A stretch of 39,772 nucleotides of DNA from Halieaceae bacterium (GCA_028277365.1 JANQGK010000261.1:1-39772); one strand, 5' to 3'; shown: positions 32,798 to 39,772, counted from the stretch's first letter. Numbers and translations: made by a program. Notes: a model not told the origin generated them from the sequence alone.

Positions 32798-33742
32798 ATG
32801 AATTGCTCAAAAACATTGAAAACGCTGGCGGCCCTGATATCCGCGACGAGCCTGGCCGGCTGTATCGGCAGCCCCCTGCCCTCCGGCAGTGAGGCACAGC
32901 TCTACCGCTGGCAGCAGCTGGACGCACCGCTGGTCGCCCGCTCAGGCATCGAAAGCACTGACTACAACGGCTACTTCGACGGCGACTTTGACTTCTCTGG
33001 CATCGCCGCCGGCCTGAGCGTCGGTCAGGCCGACATGAATGCGCCCTATCTGCTCAAGTCCTGTGCGGACCAGGCCTGCTATTACGCCGTCCTGTATCCG
33101 GCTGATTTCGACTGGCGCGACGACGGTCTCATCGGCGGCTTCGCGGCACTCACCCCGCTGTCGACGGCCATGTACGGCGACGTCAAGGACTTGCCCGCAG
33201 AGCAGGTGCGACCGAGACTGGATGCGCTGGCCGCCGCCGTCACCACGACCGACGGGCCCCGCGACTATGCGGGCTTTATCAAGCTCGACTATCAGCGCGC
33301 CCCGGCCGACCAGGCCCGGGTGGCCCGGCTCGAGGAAAGCGCTAATGCCGACGCGGCCATCCAGGCGGGAGAATTACCGAGCCTGCAGGCACTGCTGGAC
33401 GGCGCCATTACCTCCACCGGCGATTTGCAGGCGCCGACCGATTTCGTGTTCAGCAGCGCCTGGGACCTGGCAGTCGATGTCAACGTCAGCGGCCGCATGG
33501 AAGGCGCCTACCTGGCGCTGTGCGCAGAGTTCAAGGCCACCGGTGCCGAGCACTACTGGGTGAATTACGCCAACTGCCGGCTGAAGACGCCGCTGGCAGA
33601 GGGCAGCTTCCAGGACAGCCTGCGCATGAGCGCCAGCGTCGACAGCCTGTTGGCAGTGCTGATCCCGCTGGCGAACCCTACAGCCCGAGAGTACCACCTG
33701 TGGCAGCGCGCCGAAGACGGCGACAGCTTTGAGGTGCGCTAG
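32798..33742 (+). CDS. Lipoprotein, paralogous to the N-terminal domain of the YHYH lipoprotein
   Basis: A 314-residue lipoprotein: hydrophobic signal followed by lipobox SLAGC (Cys about 22). The mature part shares a domain with residues about 25-200 of the protein at 815-2638: AQLYRWQQLDAP vs ASLYTWSDRNTP; MNAPYLLKSCADQACYYAVLYPADFDWR vs GVPYVLEICSEGVCHYSVLFPSFFDYR (in pieces); TAMYGDVKDLPAEQV vs TFYHEVKDRPQGEV. The two Cys in this region are conserved and may form a disulfide. The C-terminal half (about 195-310) is beta-rich and lacks YHYH motifs. Function is unknown. It is in an operon between the LruC protein gene (10 bases) and the glycosyltransferase gene (0 bases), so under sigma-54 control. 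Confidence 0.78.
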   Translation: MNCSKTLKTLAALISATSLAGCIGSPLPSGSEAQLYRWQQLDAPLVARSGIESTDYNGYFDGDFDFSGIAAGLSVGQADMNAPYLLKSCADQACYYAVLYPADFDWRDDGLIGGFAALTPLSTAMYGDVKDLPAEQVRPRLDALAAAVTTTDGPRDYAGFIKLDYQRAPADQARVARLEESANADAAIQAGELPSLQALLDGAITSTGDLQAPTDFVFSSAWDLAVDVNVSGRMEGAYLALCAEFKATGAEHYWVNYANCRLKTPLAEGSFQDSLRMSASVDSLLAVLIPLANPTAREYHLWQRAEDGDSFEVR

Positions 33743-34588
33743 ATGCGGACGCTGTTGATCACACCCACCCACGCCCCGGACCTCGAGCGCTGCCGCCTGC
33801 TGACCCGTAGCGCCCAACGTCACCTGAGTGGCGTGGAAGCACACCTGCTGCTGATCGATGAGGCGGAGCGCGAGCTGTTCCAGCCCCTGGTCAGCAGCAC
33901 CGTGCACCTGATAACGAAGGAGTCTCTGCTGCCCTGGTGGGTGCGCAGGAATCCCCTGTCCAGCCGCTGGTGGCTGAGCCTGAAGAGCCTGCCAGTGCGC
34001 GGCTGGATTATGCAGCAGGTGATCAAGCTGGCCATCGCCGAGCAGTTCCAGGCCGATGTGCTGCTGTTTGCCGACTCCGACATGGTGTTCGTCAAACCCT
34101 TCAGCCCGGGGCACATCATTTCCGACGGCAGGGTACGTCACTTCCGCGCCGAGCGGGGCCCCATGCAGTACACTGACCGGCGCTACCGCAACTGGTACCG
34201 CTTTGCCGCCAATGTCTGCCAGGTGGACAATCCCGACGACATCAGCGGCAGCTACATCGCCCAGCTTAATAGCTGGCGCCATGAAAACGTCATCGAGCTG
34301 TACCGCACGTTAGAGACCAACGGCGGCCAGTGGATGACCCGGGCCATGCGCTGCCTGGACTTCTCCGAGTTCGTTCTCTACGGCGCCTTCGTCGACCACG
34401 TGCTGGGTGACCTCTCCGACCACTACGAAGACCCCCACCAGCTCTGCCACAGCTCCTGGTTCTACCCGGTAGAAACCGAGCAGGATATCGAGAGCTTCCT
34501 GTCGCGCCTCAACCCTTTTCACCGCGCCGTCCACCTGCAGTCCAATCTCGGCCTCGACGCCGAACTGCTGGGCGGCCTGGTCTCCTGA
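33743..34588 (+). CDS. DUF6492-type glycosyltransferase-like protein
   Basis: A 281-residue cytoplasmic protein that looks like a GT-A-fold glycosyltransferase of the DUF6492 kind. It opens LLITPTHAPDLERCRLLTRSAQRH, has WIMQQVIKLAIAEQFQADVLLFADSDMVFVKPF (the DSD metal/nucleotide motif, about 111-113), and a C-terminal part with FSEFVLYGAFVDHVLG. Donor and acceptor cannot be told. It starts directly at the base after the lipoprotein stop codon and is followed by a strong terminator. It is therefore the last gene of the LruC operon and might modify one of its secreted partners or a surface polysaccharide (inference). Confidence 0.75.
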   Translation: MRTLLITPTHAPDLERCRLLTRSAQRHLSGVEAHLLLIDEAERELFQPLVSSTVHLITKESLLPWWVRRNPLSSRWWLSLKSLPVRGWIMQQVIKLAIAEQFQADVLLFADSDMVFVKPFSPGHIISDGRVRHFRAERGPMQYTDRRYRNWYRFAANVCQVDNPDDISGSYIAQLNSWRHENVIELYRTLETNGGQWMTRAMRCLDFSEFVLYGAFVDHVLGDLSDHYEDPHQLCHSSWFYPVETEQDIESFLSRLNPFHRAVHLQSNLGLDAELLGGLVS

Positions 34589-34610
34589 AGGCCTTCCCTA
34601 GCCAACCCTC

Positions 34611-34635
34611 GCCCGGCCCTGCCGGGCTTTTTTTT
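34611..34635 (+). terminator. Rho-independent terminator of the LruC operon
   Basis: GCCCGGC (34611-34617), loop CCT, GCCGGGC (34621-34627), then eight T (34628-34635). It lies 23 bases after the glycosyltransferase stop. Confidence 0.93.
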
Positions 34636-34695
34636 GCCGCCTCCTCTTTTGGTTCGGAGCCGCACACTTCTCGCATTGAAACCGCATGGACGCTA

Positions 34696-34795
34696 CCTGA
34701 AGGGGGCTTCCGGGACGCGCTAAAGGCATGCCGTCCATGGCTCGCTCGACTGCGGCCATCCGTGGCCGCAGACGGTCCCGGAAGCCCCCTTCAGG
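34696..34795 (+). repeat. Structured three-stem repeat, copy 3
   Basis: Outer stem: 34696-34716 and 34775-34795 are exact reverse complements (21 bp). H1 is GCCG (34730-34733), loop TCCA, TGGC (34738-34741), with one G-T pair. H2 is CTGCGGCC (34750-34757) / GGCCGCAG (34764-34771). Linkers GCGCTAAAGGCAT and TCGCTCGA are nearly the same as in copies 1 and 2. H1 differs from copy 1 by a paired A-T to C-G change. It lies in the 359-base gene-free stretch 34589-34947, together with the terminator and the repeat at 34865. Confidence 0.9.
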
Positions 34796-34864
34796 CACCG
34801 CCCATGCTCCATAGGCAGAAACCCGGAGTTCAAAGCCTAGTCTCCGAATCGGTGACGGGTAGTG

Positions 34865-34912
34865 CCGTGTGAGGGCGCGAGCTGGGTCTGCCCTACGAAG
34901 CCACTTTCCTAG
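34865..34912 (-). repeat. Uninterrupted copy of the second dispersed repeat
   Basis: On the minus strand this reads TAGGAAAGTGGCTTCGTAGG followed by GCAGACCCAGCTCGCGCCCTCACAC (in pieces). The left and right halves match 14189-14210 and 14313-14340, which are separated there by structured repeat copy 1. Confidence 0.5.
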
Positions 34913-34947
34913 ACCCCGGATGCCGCGCGCGCAGCATTGAGAGAAAT

Positions 34948-35118
34948 CTACGGCTTGCTTTCCCAGCTCTGAATCTTGCGGTAGAGAGTGGAAGGTGCCA
35001 CTTCGAGGAGGCGAGCGGCGAGGCGGACGTTGCCGTTGCAGTGGGCGATGGCCTGCTCGATGGCGCGGCGTTCGACGCGCCAGAGAGGCTCAATGACAGG
35101 GGGTGTATCAGGCTTCAC
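34948..35118 (-). CDS. Mini Fis-type HTH protein (56 residues)
   Basis: A short reading frame with GTG at 35118, GGGAG 7 bases upstream and TAG at 34950-34948. After a short Pro-rich start (KPDTPPVIEPLW) it is nothing but a Fis-type helix-turn-helix: RVERRAIEQAIAHCNGNVRL, then AARLLEVAPSTLYRKIQSW. The C-terminus of the sigma-54 activator at 26177 reads VERRAIEQALAQCDDNIPK, then AAALLGVSASTIYRKIQSW, so the recognition helix is almost the same. It has no receiver or AAA domain. Its start overlaps the stop of the O-antigen-ligase-like gene by 11 bases, so it is the last, coupled gene of the exopolysaccharide operon. It could bind the same TTGCAA sites, as a repressor-like competitor or as a dimer-type regulator (inference). 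A decayed fragment of a full activator is the alternative, but the coupling and good RBS speak against it. Confidence 0.72.
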   Translation of the reverse strand: MKPDTPPVIEPLWRVERRAIEQAIAHCNGNVRLAARLLEVAPSTLYRKIQSWESKP

Positions 35119-36373
35119 GGTAGTGCTCCCGCTGCAGAATGCCGCACAGGGCGATGGCGATGCTGCCCGTGGTGATGCCCTGGGCGTAGGCCAGACCCGG
35201 GTTCAGCACCAGGTTGAAGGTCTGGGCGGTGAAGAAGATCAGCAGCGCCCACAGCAGCGGGTGCAGCCGGCCGTTATTGGCATCGCGCCAGGCCCAGTTG
35301 CCTCTCAGCAGGCGCAGCCAGATGGTGACGTGCACGTAGAGGTAGAGGGCGGCGCCGAGGATGCCGTACTTGAAGGTGATGCCGATGAAGCCGAGATCCG
35401 ACGGGTAGAAGTAGAAGGCGAACAGGTCCTGGTAGGTGCGCCCGTAGCTGTTGTCTTCCCCGGCCCCCAGCAGCAGGTACTGGGGGATGTGGTCGAGGGC
35501 GATCCTGAAGGACTTGAGGCGGATGCCGCCGCCGTCTGCATTGAGGAAGTGGTCCATGGCAACGCCGGTCATGAACGGCATAGCGATCAGGCCCAGCGGC
35601 AGCAGCAACAACAGCCAGGCGACCCGGTTGCGTGCTGCCAGAAACAGCGGAAACAACGCCACCGACAGCAGCATGGTGGCGAGGGTGGAGCGGAACATCA
35701 CGATGGACCAGATGTAGCAGGCCAGACCCACCAGCAGCAGGGCAAACAGGCGCTGCGCTATGCCGCCCGGGCTGAACAGCAAAACCAGCCCTGCCAGCAG
35801 GGCCAGCATGATGGCAAACAGCGGCGGCTTCAGCCGGAAACCACGCCACTCGTCGTAGGTCACCAGGTTGCTGACGGTGTGGTCGCTGGAGAAGAAGGTT
35901 TCCTTCAGATCCAGCGTGAAATAGAAGTACAGGTAGTTGAGCATCAGCGCCAGCAGCGCGCACCACAGCACCCGCTCCAGGCGCTTCCGCTCGTAGCCCG
36001 AGCAGCAGATCAGGTACATGGCCGGCCCCAGGAAAGCCAGCAGGAATTCACGCGAGGCAAACAGGCAGTAGAGCACGTTCTCACCGAAGCGCAGCGCATA
36101 GACCAGGCTCCAGGTCAGCATGATGCCACCGACCAGCAACACCGGCGTGTACACCCAGCGCTTCCACTCCGGCTGCGGCAGGCGGAACACCGCCAGCCAG
36201 GCGCCCAGTACGAATACCAGCAGTGCACAGAGGATGCCCAGCTCCTGCAGGCGATTGGCCATGAAGTAGCGACCGCCCTGGAAGCCGGCAAACACGGCCA
36301 CGAACAGCAGCAGCGAGATGACCGGTGCAAGGGTCACCCGCAGGCGCAGCGGCTGGGCGATTACCCCGGACAC
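35108..36373 (-). CDS. O-antigen ligase / polymerase (Wzy/WaaL)-like membrane protein
   Basis: A 421-residue polytopic inner-membrane protein with about ten to twelve hydrophobic segments and one large periplasmic loop (about residues 270-325). The loop contains ADGGGIRLKSFRIALDHIPQYLLLGAGEDNSYGRTYQDL (in pieces), as in the Wzy_C/O-antigen-ligase family. It would polymerise or ligate sugar repeat units of the exopolysaccharide. I take the GTG at 36373 as start, overlapping the glycosyltransferase stop by 13 bases; the open frame further upstream is a shadow of that gene. It ends 11 bases inside the mini-Fis gene. The order Wzz-WecG-GT2-ligase fits a Wzy-type polysaccharide operon. Confidence 0.82.
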   Translation of the reverse strand: MSGVIAQPLRLRVTLAPVISLLLFVAVFAGFQGGRYFMANRLQELGILCALLVFVLGAWLAVFRLPQPEWKRWVYTPVLLVGGIMLTWSLVYALRFGENVLYCLFASREFLLAFLGPAMYLICCSGYERKRLERVLWCALLALMLNYLYFYFTLDLKETFFSSDHTVSNLVTYDEWRGFRLKPPLFAIMLALLAGLVLLFSPGGIAQRLFALLLVGLACYIWSIVMFRSTLATMLLSVALFPLFLAARNRVAWLLLLLPLGLIAMPFMTGVAMDHFLNADGGGIRLKSFRIALDHIPQYLLLGAGEDNSYGRTYQDLFAFYFYPSDLGFIGITFKYGILGAALYLYVHVTIWLRLLRGNWAWRDANNGRLHPLLWALLIFFTAQTFNLVLNPGLAYAQGITTGSIAIALCGILQREHYREA

Positions 36374-37395
36374 CGGCCCACTCCCAACAGTATGGCGGCG
36401 ATGCGCAGGGCGCTGTCCAGGTAGCCGCGGCGGGCCCGGTTCAGTACCTGCACCCAGGTGGCGAGGTAGGCCACCGGGAACCGCAGCGGGTGATAGCGCA
36501 GAGTGAAGCGCAGCTTGTTGCGGAACATGTAGTACTCCGACAGCGGGCTGGGCCGGCTGTCCAGGGAGGCAGAACCGATGGAGCTGCCTTCCTTGTGGTA
36601 CACCACCGCGTCGGCGGCCACCAGCTGCCGGAAGCGTCCGTTGTTGCGGGTCATCCAGTCCACCTCCTCGTAGTAGAGAAAATAGTCCTCGCACATCAGC
36701 CCCACCTGCTCGAGAAAGGCCCGCGGCAACAGCATGGAGGCGCCGCACAGGTAGTCGAGCTGCGCTTCAAAGGCGCCCGCGTCCAGGAAGCTGGACTCCG
36801 GCAGGTAACGGCCCAGAGATTCCGAGGCGTTGCCGGTCCAGGGGTTGTAGCAGTTGCCGCCAATGGCCTGCACCACGGTCGGGTCGTCGGTGAACATCAG
36901 CCGCGAGCCGCAGATGGCAGGTGCCGGCTCACCCGCGAGGCGCTCGATCATGTGCTTAAGCGCGGTGGGCTCTACCAGGGTGTCGTTGTTCAACAGCCAC
37001 ACCCTGGCCATATCCTGCTGCTGCAGGGCGTAGCGGATACCAACGTTATTGCCGGCAGCGAAGCCCAGGTTGGCGGCGTTGTCGATCAACACCAGGGGCT
37101 GGCGGGCGGCCGGGGCGTTGCCCTGCTCCACCTCACAGCGGTCGATAAGCTGCCAGGCCACACCTCGGCGACCGCTCAGCAGCCGGGCCAGGCGCGGGTG
37201 TGCAGGCAAATCGATACCGCGGCGGCCCTCTGCCCACTCTGTGATTTCATCGAGCGAGCCATCCGTGGAGCCGTTATCACACACCACCACCCGCAGCGGT
37301 GCGTCGCTGCTGGCCAGCACGGTATCGATGCAGGCCAGCGTATCGCGCCAGCCGTTCCAATTGAGAATCACTACATAAGTCGTATCGGCTTGCAT
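36361..37395 (-). CDS. Glycosyltransferase family 2 (rhamnosyltransferase-like)
   Basis: A 344-residue GT2 enzyme: VVILNWNGWRDTLACIDTVLAS at the start, VVVCDNGSTDGS, NLGFAAGNNVGIRYAL, the metal-binding-type LLNNDTLVEP, and GASMLLPRAFLEQVGLMCEDYFLYYEEVDWMTRN (catalytic-base region EEVDW), as in WbbL/RfbF-like enzymes. It would add a sugar to the growing lipid-linked unit on the cytoplasmic face. The C-terminus (RFPVAYLATWVQVLNRARRGYLDSALRIAAILLG) is membrane-associated. I prefer the ATG at 37395, which has AGGAG 6 bases upstream, over the TTG at 37401. Confidence 0.93.
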   Translation of the reverse strand: MQADTTYVVILNWNGWRDTLACIDTVLASSDAPLRVVVCDNGSTDGSLDEITEWAEGRRGIDLPAHPRLARLLSGRRGVAWQLIDRCEVEQGNAPAARQPLVLIDNAANLGFAAGNNVGIRYALQQQDMARVWLLNNDTLVEPTALKHMIERLAGEPAPAICGSRLMFTDDPTVVQAIGGNCYNPWTGNASESLGRYLPESSFLDAGAFEAQLDYLCGASMLLPRAFLEQVGLMCEDYFLYYEEVDWMTRNNGRFRQLVAADAVVYHKEGSSIGSASLDSRPSPLSEYYMFRNKLRFTLRYHPLRFPVAYLATWVQVLNRARRGYLDSALRIAAILLGVGRCPG

Positions 37396-37404
37396 ATTCA
37401 ACTC

Positions 37405-39000
37405 CTAGGCTGCCGTCATCAGGCGGCGCTGTTCGCTGTCGCTGATGAGGCGCAGGGGACGCGGCATGTCGGCCACGTCGAACATGCGCCGTACGCTGGC
37501 GTGAACCCCCGCCAGCAGTAGCCGCTCTTCACCCAGCACCGCGGCCAGGCGGTGCAGGGTCACCACGGCGCTGCTTTCCAGCAGCCGGGCGAAGCGCAGG
37601 TCGATCACACAATTCTGGTGTGCCGCCACCAGCGACAACACCGAATCCAGGCCGCTGCGGCGCAGCAGGCTGCTGTCGATATCACCGTGCAGGTACACCA
37701 TCAGGGTGTTGTCGGTGGCGTAGAAGCGCAGCGGGATGTCCGCCGCGTGCTGGCGGGTGGCCAGCGGCTCGTGCACATTGGTGGCACACAGTTGCTCGCC
37801 CTCGAACAGGTCGAGAATGCGCCAGGCCGCCAACTGGCGACGCAGCGCCCGGCCGATGCCGACAAACACCGCCTGACACTGACCGCTCGCCACCCGGCGG
37901 CCCAACTCGAACATGGGCTGCATGGCCGCCAGCTCGATGCGGCGGGTGGCGGAGAAGTCCAGCAGGAACAGAGTGTCGCGGCGCGGTTCGTTGCGCATGT
38001 CCCGCAGCACGGACTGCAGGGTGCCGCGATCCAACAGACGCGGTAGGACCACGGTAGCGGCACTGGCGCGGTTGGGGCCGCTGAAGTGGGTCCAGGTCAC
38101 ACTGTTGGCACGCCGACGCCCAAAGCGCTTAAGCAGCAATTCACGGGCGCGCAGTTTCAGCACCGGGGCCACCAGCAGGCTCAGCTTCACCAGGCCCTCG
38201 GCGTAGCGCTTCCACAGGCGCTTCGGGTCCTGGGTAATGCGGAACAGCCACTCCAGGTGGTGGCGCTGCACCCATTCAGGTGCGCGCTTCACGGTGCCGG
38301 CAATGAATTCGAAAGTGCCGCCAATGCCGATCGACACCGGCACCTTGAGACGGTCGCGGTGCCGCCAGAACCACTGCTCCTGCTTGGGGTTACCGAGGCC
38401 GATCAGCAGGATATCGGCACCGGAGCGGTTGATGTCCTCGATAATGCGCTCGTCGTCCGCCTCGAAGTTCATCAGGCCCTCACCCTGGGTGTGCACCATG
38501 GGCGACTCCACGCCGGCGATTTCCAGGCCCGGGTTGTCGGCTTCCAGGATGTCCGCTGCCTGGCGGGCGATTTCCTCGCGGCCGCCTAACAGATACAGGC
38601 GCAGGCCCTCCTTCGCGGCGCGCCGCGCCAGGGCCGGCACCAGGTCGGCGCCCGTCACCCGGGCCTTGAGGGGATTACCCATCAGCTTGCTGAGCATAAC
38701 GATGGGAAAGCCATCGGCGGTGACCAGGTCAGAGGAGCGCAGCACCTCCAGCAATTCTGGATGACGAGCGCCGCCGCCGGCCACGCCCAGGGCGTTGACC
38801 AGGAAGTCGACGTTGACGGTGGACACGTAGCGGGCACGGCGGTCGCGGGGAAAGCGGTAGACCAGGTCCACCACCTGCTCGACGGCAGCCTCCATATCGA
38901 GGTTGTCCACCGGGATACCCAGCGCGTTGAAACGCTCGGCAGCGATGCCATCGTTGGCGGCCGGGCTGCCCGATACTGTGTGGGTGGCAAAAGTACTCAT
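37405..39000 (-). CDS. WecG/TagA/CpsF glycosyltransferase fused to two STAS-like domains
   Basis: A 531-residue protein. Residues about 25-270 are a GT26 (WecG/TagA/CpsF) glycosyltransferase: VNVDFLVNAL, SSDLVTADGFPIVMLSKLMG with the key Asp in TADG, RVTGADLVPALARRA, LYLLGGREEIA, ILLIGLGNPKQEQWFWRH and GIGGTFEFIAG. It normally adds an N-acetylmannosamine-type sugar to a lipid carrier. After a basic helical linker (about 275-305) come two segments with the STAS pattern (about 310-410 with DTLFLLDFSATRRIELAAM; about 425-520 with YLHGDIDSSLLRRSGLDSVLS and CVIDLRFARLLESSAVVTLHRLA). STAS domains usually bind partner proteins or nucleotides; their fusion here is unusual. It overlaps the Wzz-like stop by 3 bases (ATGA). 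Confidence 0.85.
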   Translation of the reverse strand: MSTFATHTVSGSPAANDGIAAERFNALGIPVDNLDMEAAVEQVVDLVYRFPRDRRARYVSTVNVDFLVNALGVAGGGARHPELLEVLRSSDLVTADGFPIVMLSKLMGNPLKARVTGADLVPALARRAAKEGLRLYLLGGREEIARQAADILEADNPGLEIAGVESPMVHTQGEGLMNFEADDERIIEDINRSGADILLIGLGNPKQEQWFWRHRDRLKVPVSIGIGGTFEFIAGTVKRAPEWVQRHHLEWLFRITQDPKRLWKRYAEGLVKLSLLVAPVLKLRARELLLKRFGRRRANSVTWTHFSGPNRASAATVVLPRLLDRGTLQSVLRDMRNEPRRDTLFLLDFSATRRIELAAMQPMFELGRRVASGQCQAVFVGIGRALRRQLAAWRILDLFEGEQLCATNVHEPLATRQHAADIPLRFYATDNTLMVYLHGDIDSSLLRRSGLDSVLSLVAAHQNCVIDLRFARLLESSAVVTLHRLAAVLGEERLLLAGVHASVRRMFDVADMPRPLRLISDSEQRRLMTAA

Positions 39001-39772
39001 GAGGTCTCTCCCTTGAGCAGGTCGCGCAGGCGGCCGATCACCACCGTGGCAATAATGTAAAAGGCTCCCAGCATGGCGCCGCTGAAGCCGCCCAGCAGCA
39101 CGTACTTCTTGCGGCCGGGGGAATAGCGGTCGTAGGGGCGAACGGCCGGGTCGATGTATTCCAGGGCGAACTCCTCCCGCGAGCGCGCCAGCATGGCGAT
39201 GGCGGTCTGCGCCTCCATCAGCCGGTAAATGCTTTGTTGGATGTCGACCACGCTGCGGCGCTTGAGCTCTTCCTCCAGGAAGGCCTGCTTGGCGGCTACG
39301 TCGGCCAGCGCCTCCTCGCGCATGAACTCATTGAACATGTCGACGTAGGCATTGGCCCAGTCGCGCACCAGCATCTCGTCGGTCCAGCGGAAGCGCACGC
39401 CGATGATGTCGGTTTCCTCGTCGTGATCGATAAAGCGCACATGCTCACGGAACAGCTTGTGGCCGGCACCGCGGTCGGGCGTGAAGCCATCGATCCACTC
39501 GCTCGCCTCGGCGTCCCACTGCTCGCGGTTTAGCTCGGCCCAAACGTTGTAGCGGTCCATAAAGGCCAGCGTGAATTCGCGAGAGCGCAGCCGCGCCAGT
39601 GTGACTTCCAGGTGGTTGTCGCGGGTCTTACCCAACACAAAGCCATGCTCCACCAGGGTGAGCACTTCCGGCGCACGGCGCTCGTCCGGGTTGACACCGC
39701 CGGGGTCGGAGGCGTCCACCATCGCGGTGCGCGCCACCGCCTCGTATGTGTTGGGCAGCGTGAAGCTGAAGG
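38997..39772 (-). CDS. Wzz-type chain-length determinant, C-terminal part (5' end outside window)
   Basis: The frame stays open to the right edge of the window (the visible part begins FSFTLPNTYEAVARTAMVDA), so the start lies outside. The TLPNTYEA segment is the usual Wzz N-terminal region after the first membrane helix. The visible about 258 residues include the periplasmic helical region (TDEMLVRDWANAYVDMFNEFMREEALADVAAKQ, in pieces) and the closing membrane helix VLLGGFSGAMLGAFYIIATVVIG followed by a short cytoplasmic tail. It would set polysaccharide chain length in the inner membrane. It is the first visible gene of the leftward exopolysaccharide operon. Confidence 0.87.
   Translation of the reverse strand, partial: FSFTLPNTYEAVARTAMVDASDPGGVNPDERRAPEVLTLVEHGFVLGKTRDNHLEVTLARLRSREFTLAFMDRYNVWAELNREQWDAEASEWIDGFTPDRGAGHKLFREHVRFIDHDEETDIIGVRFRWTDEMLVRDWANAYVDMFNEFMREEALADVAAKQAFLEEELKRRSVVDIQQSIYRLMEAQTAIAMLARSREEFALEYIDPAVRPYDRYSPGRKKYVLLGGFSGAMLGAFYIIATVVIGRLRDLLKGETS

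Noticed and set aside
36374..36748. N-terminal extension of the O-antigen-ligase-like protein
   Set aside because: Arg/Gly/Pro-rich shadow of the overlapping glycosyltransferase gene; the first membrane helix begins soon after the GTG at 36373.
34988..37521. Long plus-strand open frames (478 and 398 codons) opposite the exopolysaccharide genes
   Set aside because: Gln/His/Arg-rich translations without domains; they mirror the GC-biased codons of the real minus-strand genes.

Overview
The window is about 39.8 kb of GC-rich, gene-dense DNA with no rRNA, tRNA, CRISPR array or transposase that I can see. The gene content points to a free-living, probably marine gammaproteobacterium: RapA, an H-NOX/histidine-kinase pair, a sigma-54 activator, a wax-ester synthase, epoxide-hydrolase and SDR lipid genes, and exopolysaccharide genes. 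A Halieaceae/Cellvibrionales-type organism fits best. That placement is inference from gene content, not from a marker gene.

Left part (1-14.1 kb): the end of an MFS transporter; a large YHYH-domain lipoprotein with a small secreted His-rich partner; a secreted protein with a TonB-like C-terminus, divergent from a WS/DGAT acyltransferase that carries a histone-H1-like Lys/Ala tail; a secreted metallophosphoesterase fused to a kinase-like domain; a LysR regulator divergent from an unannotated 26-residue membrane peptide; a DUF3667 membrane protein; a TatD hydrolase; and rapA.

Middle (14.1-25.1 kb): an intergenic stretch with two copies of a strongly structured repeat, then mostly housekeeping or lipid-related genes. 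These are a SnoaL-like protein, an XRE-type regulator with a basic tail next to a small protein with a SutA-like motif, DUF2892, glutathione peroxidase, flavin reductase, GST, a DCC-family oxidoreductase overlapping a sirtuin, a TIGR01777 epimerase, an SRPBCC-SDR fusion, an epoxide hydrolase, a single-pass membrane protein and a hotdog thioesterase.

Right part (25.1-34.6 kb) looks like one regulatory unit. An HD-GYP c-di-GMP phosphodiesterase and a sigma-54 response regulator are transcribed divergently from an H-NOX nitric-oxide sensor and a soluble histidine kinase. I see four good sigma-54 (-24/-12) promoters, in front of HD-GYP/activator, H-NOX/kinase, a degenerate AlgD/Ugd-like dehydrogenase, and a LruC-domain secreted protein/lipoprotein/glycosyltransferase operon. 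The last two promoters each have the same 14-base TTGCAA-T-TTGCAA site about 100 bases upstream of the predicted start. This suggests that NO sensing is tied to c-di-GMP turnover and to sigma-54 activation of surface-matrix genes.

Far right (34.6-39.8 kb): a third copy of the structured repeat, then the end of a leftward exopolysaccharide operon: Wzz-like (partial), WecG/TagA glycosyltransferase fused to two STAS-like domains, GT2, O-antigen-ligase-like protein, and a 56-residue stand-alone Fis-type HTH protein. That HTH is nearly identical in its recognition helix to the sigma-54 activator nearby. The most unusual items are the NO/sigma-54 circuit, the mini-Fis protein, the covarying three-stem repeat, and the phosphatase-kinase fusion.
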